Source of the DNA: Winogradskyella helgolandensis
Lineage (GTDB): Bacteria > Bacteroidota > Bacteroidia > Flavobacteriales > Flavobacteriaceae
DNA: 64,000 nt
Assembly (NCBI RefSeq): GCF_013404085.1
Contig: NZ_JABFHO010000001.1
Location: 3,421,001-3,485,000 of the forward strand
Reading direction: 5' to 3'
Shown: piece after piece, positions 56,301 through 64,000 of the stretch
How the letters are laid out: every line of letters starts with the position of its first letter
How positions within the stretch are numbered: position 1 is the stretch's first letter
Position numbers and translations under genes: made by a program
Notes under the pieces: generated by a model
The model's input: only the letters and a program-made list of their open reading frames with translations
What the model was told of the DNA's origin: nothing
The model's database searches: none

Positions 56301-57260
56301 ATGCTAAAAGCGGGAGTTCTCGGTGCTGGTCACCTTGGTAAAATTCATTTAAGATTACTTAATCAATCCAATAAATATGACCTGGTCGGTTTTTACGATG
56401 CAGATGCTGAAAATGCAAAACGTGTTGTAGAAGAATTTGGGTATACCTATTTTGATTCCATAGATGATTTAATCGATGCTGTAGATATTGTTGATATTGT
56501 CACTCCTACCCTTTCCCATTATGATTGTGCGAAACAAGCCATTAAAAAAGGGAAACATATCTTTATAGAAAAGCCAATTACAAATACCGTTGAGGAAGCC
56601 GAAACTATTAGAACTTTGGTGGCAGAACACGGAGTAAAAGGTCAGGTTGGTCATGTAGAGCGTTTTAACCCTGCTTTTATTGGAGTGAAAGATCAGATTA
56701 AAAACCCGATGTTTATTGAATGTCACAGACTTGCTGAATTTAATCCTCGAGGTACAGATGTACCTGTGGTTTTGGATTTAATGATTCATGATATAGATAT
56801 TATTCTTTCGGTGGTTAAATCACCTGTAAAACATATTTCTGCAAGTGGAGTTTCAGTCGTAAGTGAAACACCAGATATTGCGAATGCACGTATAGAATTC
56901 AAAAATGGCTGTGTAGCAAATTTAACAGCGAGTAGAATTTCATTAAAGAACATGCGTAAAACACGCTTCTTTCAAAGAGATGCGTACATCTCAGTCGATT
57001 TTTTAGAAAAGAAATGTGAAGTGGTTAAAATGAAAGATGCTCCAGAACAACCTGGTGATTTTGATATGATTCTTCAAAATGCAGAAGGCATTAAAAAACA
57101 AATCTATTTCGATAATCCAGATATAGCCAACAATAATGCTATTTTAGATGAACTCGAAACATTTGCTGATGCCATTACTAACAACACAAAACCGATTGTA
57201 ACGTTACATGATGGTACTGAGGCCTTACGTGTAGCCAACATGATTATTAATCAGTTTTAA
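56301..57260 (+). CDS. Gfo/Idh/MocA family NAD(P)-dependent oxidoreductase
   Basis: A 319-residue enzyme with an N-terminal Rossmann fold (GVLGAGHLGKIHLRLLNQS) and the family motif FIEKPITNTVEEAE, then VGHVERFNPAF and the substrate-binding beta-sheet domain. Members oxidise or reduce sugars, inositols or related carbonyl compounds. The substrate cannot be named. It is divergent from pcm and precedes a repeat-rich gap before 3-hydroxybutyryl-CoA dehydrogenase. Confidence 0.92.
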   Translation: MLKAGVLGAGHLGKIHLRLLNQSNKYDLVGFYDADAENAKRVVEEFGYTYFDSIDDLIDAVDIVDIVTPTLSHYDCAKQAIKKGKHIFIEKPITNTVEEAETIRTLVAEHGVKGQVGHVERFNPAFIGVKDQIKNPMFIECHRLAEFNPRGTDVPVVLDLMIHDIDIILSVVKSPVKHISASGVSVVSETPDIANARIEFKNGCVANLTASRISLKNMRKTRFFQRDAYISVDFLEKKCEVVKMKDAPEQPGDFDMILQNAEGIKKQIYFDNPDIANNNAILDELETFADAITNNTKPIVTLHDGTEALRVANMIINQF

Positions 57261-57274
57261 AATCCAAAAGAGGC

Positions 57275-57302
57275 CCTTCCTTATCCCTTCCCAGAAGGAA
57301 GG
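57275..57302. repeat. Palindromic intergenic repeat (CCTTCC/GGAAGG)
   Basis: CCTTCC (57286-57291) and GGAAGG (57297-57302) form a hairpin with a 5-base loop; another CCTTCC lies just before. It resembles the palindrome at 57458-57474 in the same gap. Confidence 0.6.
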
Positions 57303-57372
57303 AGATACTCGTACGAATCACTCAAACCCTTAAAAGAAATAGTAAATTAGACATAAATTAACATAACATTTT

Positions 57373-57412
57373 CCTTTCGTAGCCTGTGCTAAGCGCAGTC
57401 GAAGTAGAAAGG
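57373..57412. repeat. Intergenic repeat containing GCGCAGTCGAAG
   Basis: A 40-base segment bounded by CCTTTC and GAAAGG with the GCGCAGTCGAAG core that I recall from intergenic repeats in many Bacteroidota. Only one full copy is in the window. Confidence 0.45.
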
Positions 57413-57457
57413 ATTAAGGATAGAAAACAAAATTCTCATTTCGCCCGAGTAAGAATT

Positions 57458-57474
57458 CCTTCCCTTTGGGAAGG
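57458..57474. repeat. Palindrome CCTTCCC-TTT-GGGAAGG
   Basis: A perfect 7 bp stem with a 3-base loop, related to the palindrome at 57275-57302. It lies 23 bases before the ATG of the next gene. Confidence 0.65.
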
Positions 57475-57496
57475 TTAGGATGGGCTTTTTAAAATT

Positions 57497-58387
57497 ATGA
57501 AAAACATAGCAGTTATAGGTGCAGGAACCATGGGAAATGGTATTGCGCATACCTTTGCACAATCTGGATTTAACGTTCAACTTATTGATATTAGTGAAGC
57601 TTCCCTAAAACGAGGGATGGATACCATTTCTCGAAATTTAGATAGAATGGTCGCTAAAGAAAAAATAAGCGAGGATGATAAATCGACTACTTTAGGAAAC
57701 ATTACAACATTCACAAGTACTGAAGACGGTGTAAAAAATGCTGATTTAGTCGTTGAAGCAGCCACAGAAAACATCGATTTAAAATTAACAATATTTAAAC
57801 AACTCGACGAGGTTTGTGATGAAAACACCATTTTAGCAACTAATACCTCCTCTATTTCAATTACTCAAATTGCAGCCGTAACATCACGACCAGAAAAAGT
57901 TATAGGCATGCACTTTATGAACCCTGTACCAATTATGAAATTGGTAGAAATCATTAGAGGTTATAGCACTAGTGATGACGTCACAACAACTATTATGGAG
58001 CTCTCAAAAACTTTAGGTAAAGTACCAACAGAAGTTAACGATTATCCAGGTTTTGTTGCCAACCGTATTTTAATGCCAATGATCAACGAATCTATTGAAA
58101 CCCTTTACAATGGAGTTGCAGGTGTTGAAGAGATTGATACCGTAATGAAATTAGGAATGGCACATCCAATGGGACCGTTACAACTTGCTGATTTTATTGG
58201 TTTAGATGTTTGTTTATCTATTCTTAATGTGATGTACGATGGCTTTAAGAATCCAAAATACGCACCTTGTCCTCTATTAGTTAATATGGTAATGGCAGGA
58301 AAATTAGGTGTGAAATCTGGAGAAGGGTTTTATGATTATGCTGAAAGTCGGAAGGCTGAGAAGGTCTCTAAGCAATTCTTTAAGTAA
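57497..58387 (+). CDS. 3-hydroxybutyryl-CoA dehydrogenase
   Basis: Oxidises or reduces 3-hydroxyacyl-CoA with NAD(P)H in short-chain fatty acid or butyrate metabolism. The 296-residue protein has the dinucleotide fold (VIGAGTMGNGIAHTFAQSG), the SITQIAAVTSRPEKVIGMHFMNPVPIMKLVEIIRG catalytic region with its His, and the C-terminal domain (YPGFVANRILMPMINESIE, MAHPMGPLQLADFIGLD). Length is normal. No thiolase or crotonase gene is adjacent. The stop codon is followed after one base by the CAGTGGT tandem repeat. Confidence 0.95.
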   Translation: MKNIAVIGAGTMGNGIAHTFAQSGFNVQLIDISEASLKRGMDTISRNLDRMVAKEKISEDDKSTTLGNITTFTSTEDGVKNADLVVEAATENIDLKLTIFKQLDEVCDENTILATNTSSISITQIAAVTSRPEKVIGMHFMNPVPIMKLVEIIRGYSTSDDVTTTIMELSKTLGKVPTEVNDYPGFVANRILMPMINESIETLYNGVAGVEEIDTVMKLGMAHPMGPLQLADFIGLDVCLSILNVMYDGFKNPKYAPCPLLVNMVMAGKLGVKSGEGFYDYAESRKAEKVSKQFFK

Positions 58388-58388
58388 A

Positions 58389-58420
58389 CAGTGGTCAGTC
58401 GTCAGTGGTCAGTGGTCAGT
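58389..58420. repeat. Tandem repeat of CAGTGGT (left flank of the four-helix-bundle gene)
   Basis: About 4.6 copies of a 7-base unit, one with a single change. It is one base after the stop of the dehydrogenase gene. Its reverse complement shares ACTGACCACTG with the right flank at 58832-58897. Confidence 0.85.
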
Positions 58421-58455
58421 AAATTGAAGATATGCTTATTGAACAATAAAACATT

Positions 58456-58827
58456 ATGAAATTTCAAGATTTACTTGCTTATAAGAAAGGATTTGATTTG
58501 GCTATGAAAATATTGAATGTATCGAAATCTTTTCCTAAGGAAGAGACCTATTCATTAACTGATCAAATTAGACGTTCTTCACGAAGTGTTTGTGCAAATA
58601 TGGCAGAAGCATATAGAAAACGCCTTTATCCAAAACATTTCATAAGTAAATTAACAGATTGTGATGCTGAAAATTCAGAAACGCAAACATGGTTAGAATT
58701 TTCTTTAGCATCAAATTATATTAGTACAGAACAATTTAATGAACTCACAGAACAAAGTATTGAAGTAGGAAAACTTATAAATTACATGATTCGAAATCCA
58801 GAAAAATTTGGATCTCAAAAAATCTAA
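58456..58827 (+). CDS. Four-helix-bundle protein (23S rRNA IVP/S23 family)
   Basis: The 123-residue protein belongs to the family first found encoded by intervening sequences in 23S rRNA genes, also related to Avd of diversity-generating elements. The start FQDLLAYKKGFDLAMKIL and SLTDQIRRSSRSVCANMAEAYRK are diagnostic. The helix NSETQTWLEFSLASNYIS and a C-terminal helix complete the bundle. The function is unknown. It has no metal or enzyme motif. The gene sits between two tandem-repeat tracts that are partial inverse complements, as if it were a transferred cassette. Confidence 0.92.
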   Translation: MKFQDLLAYKKGFDLAMKILNVSKSFPKEETYSLTDQIRRSSRSVCANMAEAYRKRLYPKHFISKLTDCDAENSETQTWLEFSLASNYISTEQFNELTEQSIEVGKLINYMIRNPEKFGSQKI

Positions 58828-58831
58828 ATTT

Positions 58832-58897
58832 ACTGAATACTGATTACTGAACACTGATTACTGAACACTGATTACTGAACACTGACCACTGAATACT
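58832..58897. repeat. Tandem repeat of a 14-base unit (right flank of the four-helix-bundle gene)
   Basis: About 4.7 copies of ACTGAAYACTGATT, with ACTGACC in the last full unit, ending 5 bases before the ATG of the DUF1015 gene. Confidence 0.9.
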
Positions 58898-58902
58898 TTT
58901 AA

Positions 58903-60141
58903 ATGCCCAAAATAATCCCATTCAAAGCCGTAAGACCAACCAGAGCAATCGTTGGCCTCGTTGCTGCGCGTCCTTATCAAAGCTATACAATTGATGAACG
59001 TGAATCTCGAATGGCTTATAATCCTTATAGTTTTCTTCATATTGTGAATCCTGGTTATAAATACGATCAAGAAGTGACTGGAAAAGAGCGCTATAGATTG
59101 GTTAAGAACAGATATTCAGAATTTAAGGAGGATGGTGTGTTTGTTCAAGATGAAAAACCATCGTTTTATGCGTATAAAATTGTGAATCGTCATGGCCAAG
59201 AATTCAATGGTATTATTGCAGCTACAAGTGCAGAAGATTACGAAAATGACCTCATAAAAAAGCATGAAGATACGATTGCCAAACGTGAAGAAACCTTTAA
59301 AAGCTACTTACAAACCGTTGGATTTAATGCCGAACCTGTTTTATTAACTTATCCTGATAATACTGTAATTGCTGAGATTATTAAAGACACTCAAAAGGGA
59401 CATGCTGAGTTTGAATTCACGATGACTTATAGAGACACGCATTATTTATGGAAAATAGATACTGATGATACTATTGCAACCATTCAAAAAGAATTCGAAA
59501 AAATGAAAACCGTTTATATTGCTGATGGTCATCATAGATCGGCTTCATCTTACCTTTTATACAAAGATGAAAAAGCAAAGAACCCTAACCATAACGGCAG
59601 TGAGTCTTATAACTTTTTTATGTCGTATTTAATTCCGGAATCGGATTTAGTGATTCACGAATTCAATAGACTTGTTACAGATTTAAATGGACTCACGAAA
59701 GAAGAATTTTTAATACAACTAGATGCTTCTTATCGCATTGAAAACAGAGGCTCAATGCCTTATAAGCCCTCTAAACCACATCATTTTAGTATGTATTTGG
59801 ATGGTGAATTTTATTCACTTCTTTTACGAAAAACAGCTTTTGAATTTAACACAGCATTAGACCAATTAGATGCGTATTTACTTTATAAAACGATTCTTCA
59901 ATCTATCCTAGGAATTGATGATTTAAGACATGATAATAGAATTTCGTATGTTAATGGGCAACACGAAATGATTACCATTAAGAGTGGTGTAGATAGTGGA
60001 GAGTTTAGTGTTGGTTTTGGTATGTGTCCTTCTAATGTGCAACAAATGAAGCAAATTGCAGACGAAGGTTTAACAATGCCTCCAAAGAGCACTTATATTT
60101 TACCTAAATTAAGAAGTGGTATTACTATATTTGAGTATTAA
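58903..60141 (+). CDS. DUF1015 family protein
   Basis: A 412-residue cytosolic protein of a widely conserved family of unknown function, annotated in places as a putative SerK-like kinase. Landmarks are IPFKAVRPTRAIVGLVAARPYQSY, ESRMAYNPYSFLHIVNPG, YIADGHHRSASSYLLY and SYNFFMSYLIPESDL, where the ADGHHR motif is the most conserved. Length is normal. The ATG begins 5 bases after the tandem repeat; its promoter must lie in or before the four-helix-bundle cassette. YggS follows on the same strand after 77 bases. Confidence 0.92.
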   Translation: MPKIIPFKAVRPTRAIVGLVAARPYQSYTIDERESRMAYNPYSFLHIVNPGYKYDQEVTGKERYRLVKNRYSEFKEDGVFVQDEKPSFYAYKIVNRHGQEFNGIIAATSAEDYENDLIKKHEDTIAKREETFKSYLQTVGFNAEPVLLTYPDNTVIAEIIKDTQKGHAEFEFTMTYRDTHYLWKIDTDDTIATIQKEFEKMKTVYIADGHHRSASSYLLYKDEKAKNPNHNGSESYNFFMSYLIPESDLVIHEFNRLVTDLNGLTKEEFLIQLDASYRIENRGSMPYKPSKPHHFSMYLDGEFYSLLLRKTAFEFNTALDQLDAYLLYKTILQSILGIDDLRHDNRISYVNGQHEMITIKSGVDSGEFSVGFGMCPSNVQQMKQIADEGLTMPPKSTYILPKLRSGITIFEY

Positions 60142-60164
60142 AAAAAGTTGCTTCGTTTGTCGAT

Positions 60165-60186
60165 TAGTTGTTGAGTCAAACAACTA
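60165..60186. repeat. Hairpin TAGTTGTT-loop-AACAACTA
   Basis: A perfect 8 bp stem with a 6-base loop between DUF1015 and YggS. It is AT-rich and lacks a T-run, so it may be a transcript end or an RNA-processing feature. Confidence 0.5.
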
Positions 60187-60218
60187 AATAACAAGTAACT
60201 TAACAACAAACATTACAA

Positions 60219-60878
60219 ATGAACATTCAAGAAAACTTAAATAATATAAAATCAACCTTACCAAAAGATGTCACTTTAGTTGCGGTTTCAAAAACCAAAC
60301 CTGTATCGGATTTAATGGAAGCTTATAATGCTGGTCAACGCATTTTTGGAGAAAATAAAATTCAAGAAATGGCAGATAAATATGACGAAATGCCAAAGGA
60401 TATTGAATGGCATATGATTGGTCATGTACAGCGGAACAAGGTAAAATATATGGCTGAATTTGTGAGTTTAATTCATGGTGTTGAAAGCTTCAAATTATTA
60501 AATGAAATTAACAAACAAGCTAAAAAGCATGATAGAGTTATAGACTGTTTACTTCAAATTAAAATTGCTGAAGAAGATAGTAAATTTGGTATGTCTGCTT
60601 CGGATGCTTCTACCCTTTTACAATCCGATGAATTTTCAGATTTAAAGAACATCAAAGTTATTGGTGTTATGGGTATGGCCACTTTTACAGATGACATGAT
60701 ACAAGTTGAAAACGAATTCAAATTCCTAAAACACACATTCACAGAACTTAAAGTCATAAACCCAGGATTTAAAACTATAAGTATGGGCATGAGTGGCGAC
60801 TATAAGCTAGCAATTGACTGCGGAAGTACTATGGTTCGGGTAGGAAGTAGTATCTTTGGTTCAAGGAATTATAATTAA
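60219..60878 (+). CDS. YggS family PLP homeostasis protein
   Basis: The 219-residue protein binds pyridoxal phosphate and balances vitamin B6 and amino acid metabolism; it has no enzymatic activity in studied relatives. It shows the PLP lysine in VAVSKTKPVSDLMEAY, GENKIQEM, WHMIGHVQRNKVKY, and GMSGDYKLAIDCGSTMVRVGSSIFGSR. Length is slightly short for the family. It is transcribed after DUF1015 and is followed by a palindromic repeat. Confidence 0.95.
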   Translation: MNIQENLNNIKSTLPKDVTLVAVSKTKPVSDLMEAYNAGQRIFGENKIQEMADKYDEMPKDIEWHMIGHVQRNKVKYMAEFVSLIHGVESFKLLNEINKQAKKHDRVIDCLLQIKIAEEDSKFGMSASDASTLLQSDEFSDLKNIKVIGVMGMATFTDDMIQVENEFKFLKHTFTELKVINPGFKTISMGMSGDYKLAIDCGSTMVRVGSSIFGSRNYN

Positions 60879-60925
60879 CATAGCATTGCCATACGGTATA
60901 TCGAAGCTTTATTATCACTAAAACA

Positions 60926-60952
60926 GATTGCTTCACACTGTTCGCAATGACG
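60926..60952. repeat. Palindromic REP-like element (GATTGCTTC...GCAATGACG)
   Basis: ATTGC and GCAAT form the arms of a short hairpin. The segment closely resembles the GTCATTGCGA-type repeat found in many bacterial genomes. It ends 16 bases before the ATT start of the exonuclease gene. Confidence 0.6.
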
Positions 60953-60968
60953 TAAAACAACAAACAAC

Positions 60969-62333
60969 ATTTACGCAATACTAGACATAGAAACCACTGG
61001 TGGGAAATTCAATGAAGAGGGCATTACAGAAATAGCAATTTACCAATTTGATGGGCATAAGGTAACGGATCAATTTATTTCTTTGGTGAATCCAGAACGT
61101 GATATTCAACCTTTTGTAGTGAATCTTACAGGCATAAATTCTAACATGCTTAAAAATGCACCTAAATTTTATGAGGTTGCCAAACGCATTGTTGAAATCA
61201 CTGAAGATTGCATCATAGTCGCTCACAATTCTTCGTTTGACTATAGAATCCTAAAAACCGAATTTAAACGTTTAGGATTTCCATTTAAAAGAAAAACACT
61301 TTGCACGGTTGAGCTGTCTCAACAACTCATTCCAGATATGCCATCCTATAGTTTAGGTAAATTAACACGCTCTCTAGGTATCCCAATGAGTGAACGCCAT
61401 AGAGCTAATGGCGATGCAATGGCTACCGTAAAGTTGTTTAAATTACTACTCAATAAAGACCTAGATAAAGTTATTGTTAAGGACGCCATTAAGGTTGAAC
61501 AAAAATCTAAAATGGCTCCAAATCTATTAGATATTATAGACGAACTACCTTCGGATGTTGGAGTCTACTATATTCATAATGCAAACGGAGAAATCATTTA
61601 CATTGGCAAAAGTAAGAACATTAGAAAACGAATACTTCAGCATTTTACAGGTACTAATTCTAAATCCAAGAAAATTCAAAGATTAGTGAGTACTGTAACG
61701 TATGAGAAAACAGGAAGTGAGCTTGCTGCATTATTAAAAGAAAGTGCAGAAATAAAAGCAAACAAACCCATTTTCAATAGAGCATTACGAAGAACCATTT
61801 TCACCCATGCATTATACAGTTTTACAGATAAAAACGGTTATATAAATCTTTATATTGATAAATCTAGCAGAGAAGAAACACCTATTACTACCTTTAATAC
61901 AAGAGCGAGTGGGAAAAATTTTATGTTTAAAGCTGCTGAAGACTATAGGTTGTGTCAAAAGCTTACCGATTTATACACCACAAAAACAACGTGTTTTAAA
62001 TATGACGTAAAAGAATGTAATGGTGCATGCATTAATGAAGAGCCTATAGCGGCTTATAATGAAAGGGTGAATTCACTTATTGAAAAATTCAGCTACTCTA
62101 ATAAAGATATGCTTATCATTGACAAAGGTCGTACAATAGAGGAAAAAAGCGTGTTTTTAATAGAAAATGGGATTTTTAAAGGCATGGGATTTTTTGATTT
62201 AAACCATCAAATAAATAATAGAGCCATTTTAAAATCGCTCATTACACCAATGGACAACAATAGAGATACGCAACATATTATTCAAAGTTATATGAGGCGA
62301 AATAAAAGGCTCAAAATTGTTGATTTAAAATAA
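60969..62333 (+). CDS. DEDD 3'-5' exonuclease fused to GIY-YIG (UvrC-like N-terminal) domain
   Basis: A 454-residue protein with an N-terminal DnaQ-like exonuclease domain (about 1-165), a GIY-YIG domain (about 195-280; VGVYYIHNANGEIIYIGKSKNIRK) and a C-terminal helical part with cysteines (LCQ, CFKYDVKECNGACIN). Such proteins are predicted to process DNA ends or damage. The frame annotated from the TTG at 61083 would lose motif ExoI. I extend it upstream to ATT at 60969, where MYAILDIETTGGKFNEEGIT appears. An in-frame TGA at 60948-60950 lies ahead, and only CGT AAA ACA ACA AAC AAC intervenes. No ATG, GTG or TTG exists there. ATT initiation is known in infC but unusual. Confidence 0.85.
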   Translation: MYAILDIETTGGKFNEEGITEIAIYQFDGHKVTDQFISLVNPERDIQPFVVNLTGINSNMLKNAPKFYEVAKRIVEITEDCIIVAHNSSFDYRILKTEFKRLGFPFKRKTLCTVELSQQLIPDMPSYSLGKLTRSLGIPMSERHRANGDAMATVKLFKLLLNKDLDKVIVKDAIKVEQKSKMAPNLLDIIDELPSDVGVYYIHNANGEIIYIGKSKNIRKRILQHFTGTNSKSKKIQRLVSTVTYEKTGSELAALLKESAEIKANKPIFNRALRRTIFTHALYSFTDKNGYINLYIDKSSREETPITTFNTRASGKNFMFKAAEDYRLCQKLTDLYTTKTTCFKYDVKECNGACINEEPIAAYNERVNSLIEKFSYSNKDMLIIDKGRTIEEKSVFLIENGIFKGMGFFDLNHQINNRAILKSLITPMDNNRDTQHIIQSYMRRNKRLKIVDLK

Positions 62334-62337
62334 TAAC

Positions 62338-64000
62338 ATGATTTATAGGTTTTTAATTGTAGCACTATTAGTGACTTTTTTAGGTTTTTCACAAGATTAT
62401 AATGTGGCTATGGAAGTTCTTAAAAGTGATTTAGAACTCACCTCCTATTCTAAAGATTCTACAGCTAATGCGTTAGTAATATATGATTATGGAAACAGTT
62501 TTGTAGATGACAAAACCTTTTGGCTCCGGGTACAAAATGAGCAAAAGATTAAAATTTTAAGAACTGATGGTATCGATAGAGGTCAATTTGAGGTTAAATT
62601 ATACAAAGGAAAAACATCTCAAGAAAAAATTGAAAATATTAAAGGCACAACCTATAACCTAGAAAATGGTGAAATTAGAAAAACACACTTAACAAAAGCA
62701 GCTATTTTTGAAGAGGAAAACGAAAAGTATACACTTGTTAGATTTGTATTGCCTAATGTTAAAGTAGGAAGTGTAATAACAGTAAGTTACGAAACACAAT
62801 CCCGATTTATGTCTAAATACCACCCTTGGTATTTCCAAGGTGAAGATCCCGTTTTGTACAGTGAGTACAATACTAGTATACCAGCAAATTACGAATATCA
62901 CATAAAATTAGTAGGAGGCATTCCTTTAGACACTCATGATATCAGTTTAAAAAAACAATGTTTAGTCCTCGGGAATGGTGCAAGTGCAGATTGTAGTATT
63001 TCTAAATACATTATGAAAAACATACCGGCATACAAACCTGAAGATTATACTACTACATCCTTAAACTACACGTCTAGAGTAGAATATGAAATGAGTGTCT
63101 TTAAAACGTTTGACGGAAGAACAGATAAAATCACTAAAACATGGGAAGATGCTGATCATGAACTGAAAACAGATTCTGATTTTGGAAGACAAATCAGTAA
63201 AAAGAGTCTTGTAAAAGATATTTTACCAGACTCCATTTCATCAATTTCAGATCAACTCAAAAAAGCAAAAGCGATTTACAAGTATGTTCTTAATAATTAT
63301 AAATGGAATGGAAAATCTGAACGTTATGATGTGTCTATAAAAACCCTTACTAAAGATAAAGTTGGTAGTGCATTTGAAATAAATTTATTACTAGAAAACC
63401 TTTTATCTAATGAGGGTATCAAAGTGTTTCCTATTTTAATGTCTACTAGAAATAATGGTTTGGCGACTAAAGTTTACCCTGTACTTTCAGATTTTAATTA
63501 TGTGATTTTAAAAGCTTTAATAGATGACAAAAGCTATTATTTGGATGCTACTGACCCATATCTTTCGTTTGGCGAGTTACCCTTTAAAGCTTTAAATCAG
63601 TACGGAAGACTCATAAATTTTGAAGAAGGTAGTTATTGGGAAGATATTAATGTCAATAATTTTTCTGGACGCATACATCGTGTAGAACTATCTTCATTTG
63701 AAGATGATCAATTTGGCGGTACTATAAAAAGTATATTTCAAGGCTATCATTCTCATAAATCTAAACGTCAGTTTAATGAAAATCCTAATGATTATTTAGA
63801 GAAAAAAATAAATGATTATACTAACATCACCATTGAAGATCATGAAGTCTTAGACACAGATACCTCCACTTTTAATGAAACGATGGATATTAGTATTCAA
63901 CCAGAATTTATTGGTAATAAAATTTATTTCAATCCTTTTATCATTAAATTCTTTGATAAAAATCCCTTTCAACTTCAAGAACGAACATATCCAATTGATT
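62338..64000 (+). CDS. Exported DUF3857/transglutaminase-like protein, C-terminal end beyond the window
   Basis: The open frame starts at ATG 62338, two bases after the exonuclease stop, and runs to the window edge without a stop. A signal peptide ends near GFSQD (about residue 19). The next region (about 50-230) fits DUF3857: RVQNEQKIKILRTDGI, FEEENEKYTLVRFVLPNVKVGSVITVSYETQS, and GEDPVLYSEYNTSIP. A transglutaminase-like domain follows with AKAIYKYVLNNYKWNG and, from about residue 340, VGSAFEINLLLENLL. The usual catalytic Cys of this domain seems replaced: the motif reads VGSAFEIN where relatives often have G-x-C. It may thus be catalytically inactive. Confidence 0.85.
   Translation, partial: MIYRFLIVALLVTFLGFSQDYNVAMEVLKSDLELTSYSKDSTANALVIYDYGNSFVDDKTFWLRVQNEQKIKILRTDGIDRGQFEVKLYKGKTSQEKIENIKGTTYNLENGEIRKTHLTKAAIFEEENEKYTLVRFVLPNVKVGSVITVSYETQSRFMSKYHPWYFQGEDPVLYSEYNTSIPANYEYHIKLVGGIPLDTHDISLKKQCLVLGNGASADCSISKYIMKNIPAYKPEDYTTTSLNYTSRVEYEMSVFKTFDGRTDKITKTWEDADHELKTDSDFGRQISKKSLVKDILPDSISSISDQLKKAKAIYKYVLNNYKWNGKSERYDVSIKTLTKDKVGSAFEINLLLENLLSNEGIKVFPILMSTRNNGLATKVYPVLSDFNYVILKALIDDKSYYLDATDPYLSFGELPFKALNQYGRLINFEEGSYWEDINVNNFSGRIHRVELSSFEDDQFGGTIKSIFQGYHSHKSKRQFNENPNDYLEKKINDYTNITIEDHEVLDTDTSTFNETMDISIQPEFIGNKIYFNPFIIKFFDKNPFQLQERTYPID

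Noticed and set aside
58389..58897. CRISPR array
   Set aside because: The repeats are 7 and 14 bases without unique spacers and there are no cas genes.
62689..62901. 70-residue minus-strand open frame near the window end
   Set aside because: It is opposite the DUF3857 gene, which is supported by domain patterns and signal peptide.

Overview
The window looks like the chromosome of a marine-type member of the Flavobacteriaceae (Bacteroidota). It is AT-rich. Genes lack obvious Shine-Dalgarno sites and instead carry A-rich leaders. Several promoters match the Bacteroidota -7 box TAnnTTTG. Family-specific genes include the type IX secretion protein PorQ, a Bacteroidota-type LptD, a LytS-like sensor with a propeller, a DoxD-DoxA fusion and many SusC-free envelope proteins. 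I see no rRNA, tRNA, CRISPR array, prophage or insertion sequence.

Layout. 0-5 kb (minus strand): amidase with SPOR domain, an MCE/MlaD protein, and a split iron-sulfur reductase (membrane 4Fe-4S subunit plus CCG-domain subunit) interleaved with two small related membrane proteins. 4.9-11.7 kb: LptD, RidA, a FemAB-like acyltransferase, two unknown proteins and a TIGR02757/DUF2400 protein. 11.9-15.7 kb: a LytTR response regulator overlapping a 1000-residue propeller/histidine kinase. 16.1-20.1 kb: a tight five-gene operon of exported proteins (CsgG/FlgO-like, LPP20/FlgP-like lipoprotein, DUF6175-like and two unknowns), the best candidate for an undescribed envelope system. 20.4-32.4 kb: GMP reductase, S10 peptidase, ribosomal protein S1, a BON-LysM protein, a POT-like transporter, and the cmk-porQ-LysM-lon block. 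32.6-35.5 kb: ECF sigma factor, probable membrane anti-sigma protein and two repeat-built exported proteins. 35.8-45.4 kb (minus): UMF1-type transporter, M48 lipoprotein, GH31 alpha-glucosidase and the glgA-glgC-glgB glycogen operon. 45.6-64 kb: MsrB, SmpB, a DUF5686-type receptor-like outer membrane protein, small unknowns, DoxDA, two alpha/beta hydrolase lipoproteins, Pcm, a Gfo/Idh/MocA oxidoreductase, 3-hydroxybutyryl-CoA dehydrogenase, a four-helix-bundle protein in a repeat-flanked cassette, DUF1015, YggS, an exonuclease/GIY-YIG protein and a DUF3857/transglutaminase protein cut by the window end.

Start sites matter here. Many genes begin with TTG (mlaD-like, FemAB-like, DUF2400, ECF sigma, msrB, pcm), and the exonuclease/GIY-YIG gene appears to start at ATT. 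For lptD and guaC the longest open frame begins inside the -7 promoter box, so those N termini should be shortened; for guaC this puts the active-site cysteine at residue 186, as in characterised enzymes.

Intergenic DNA from about 46 kb onward is rich in short palindromic repeats (several kinds, one present twice). The first 46 kb holds almost none, apart from one after rpsA.
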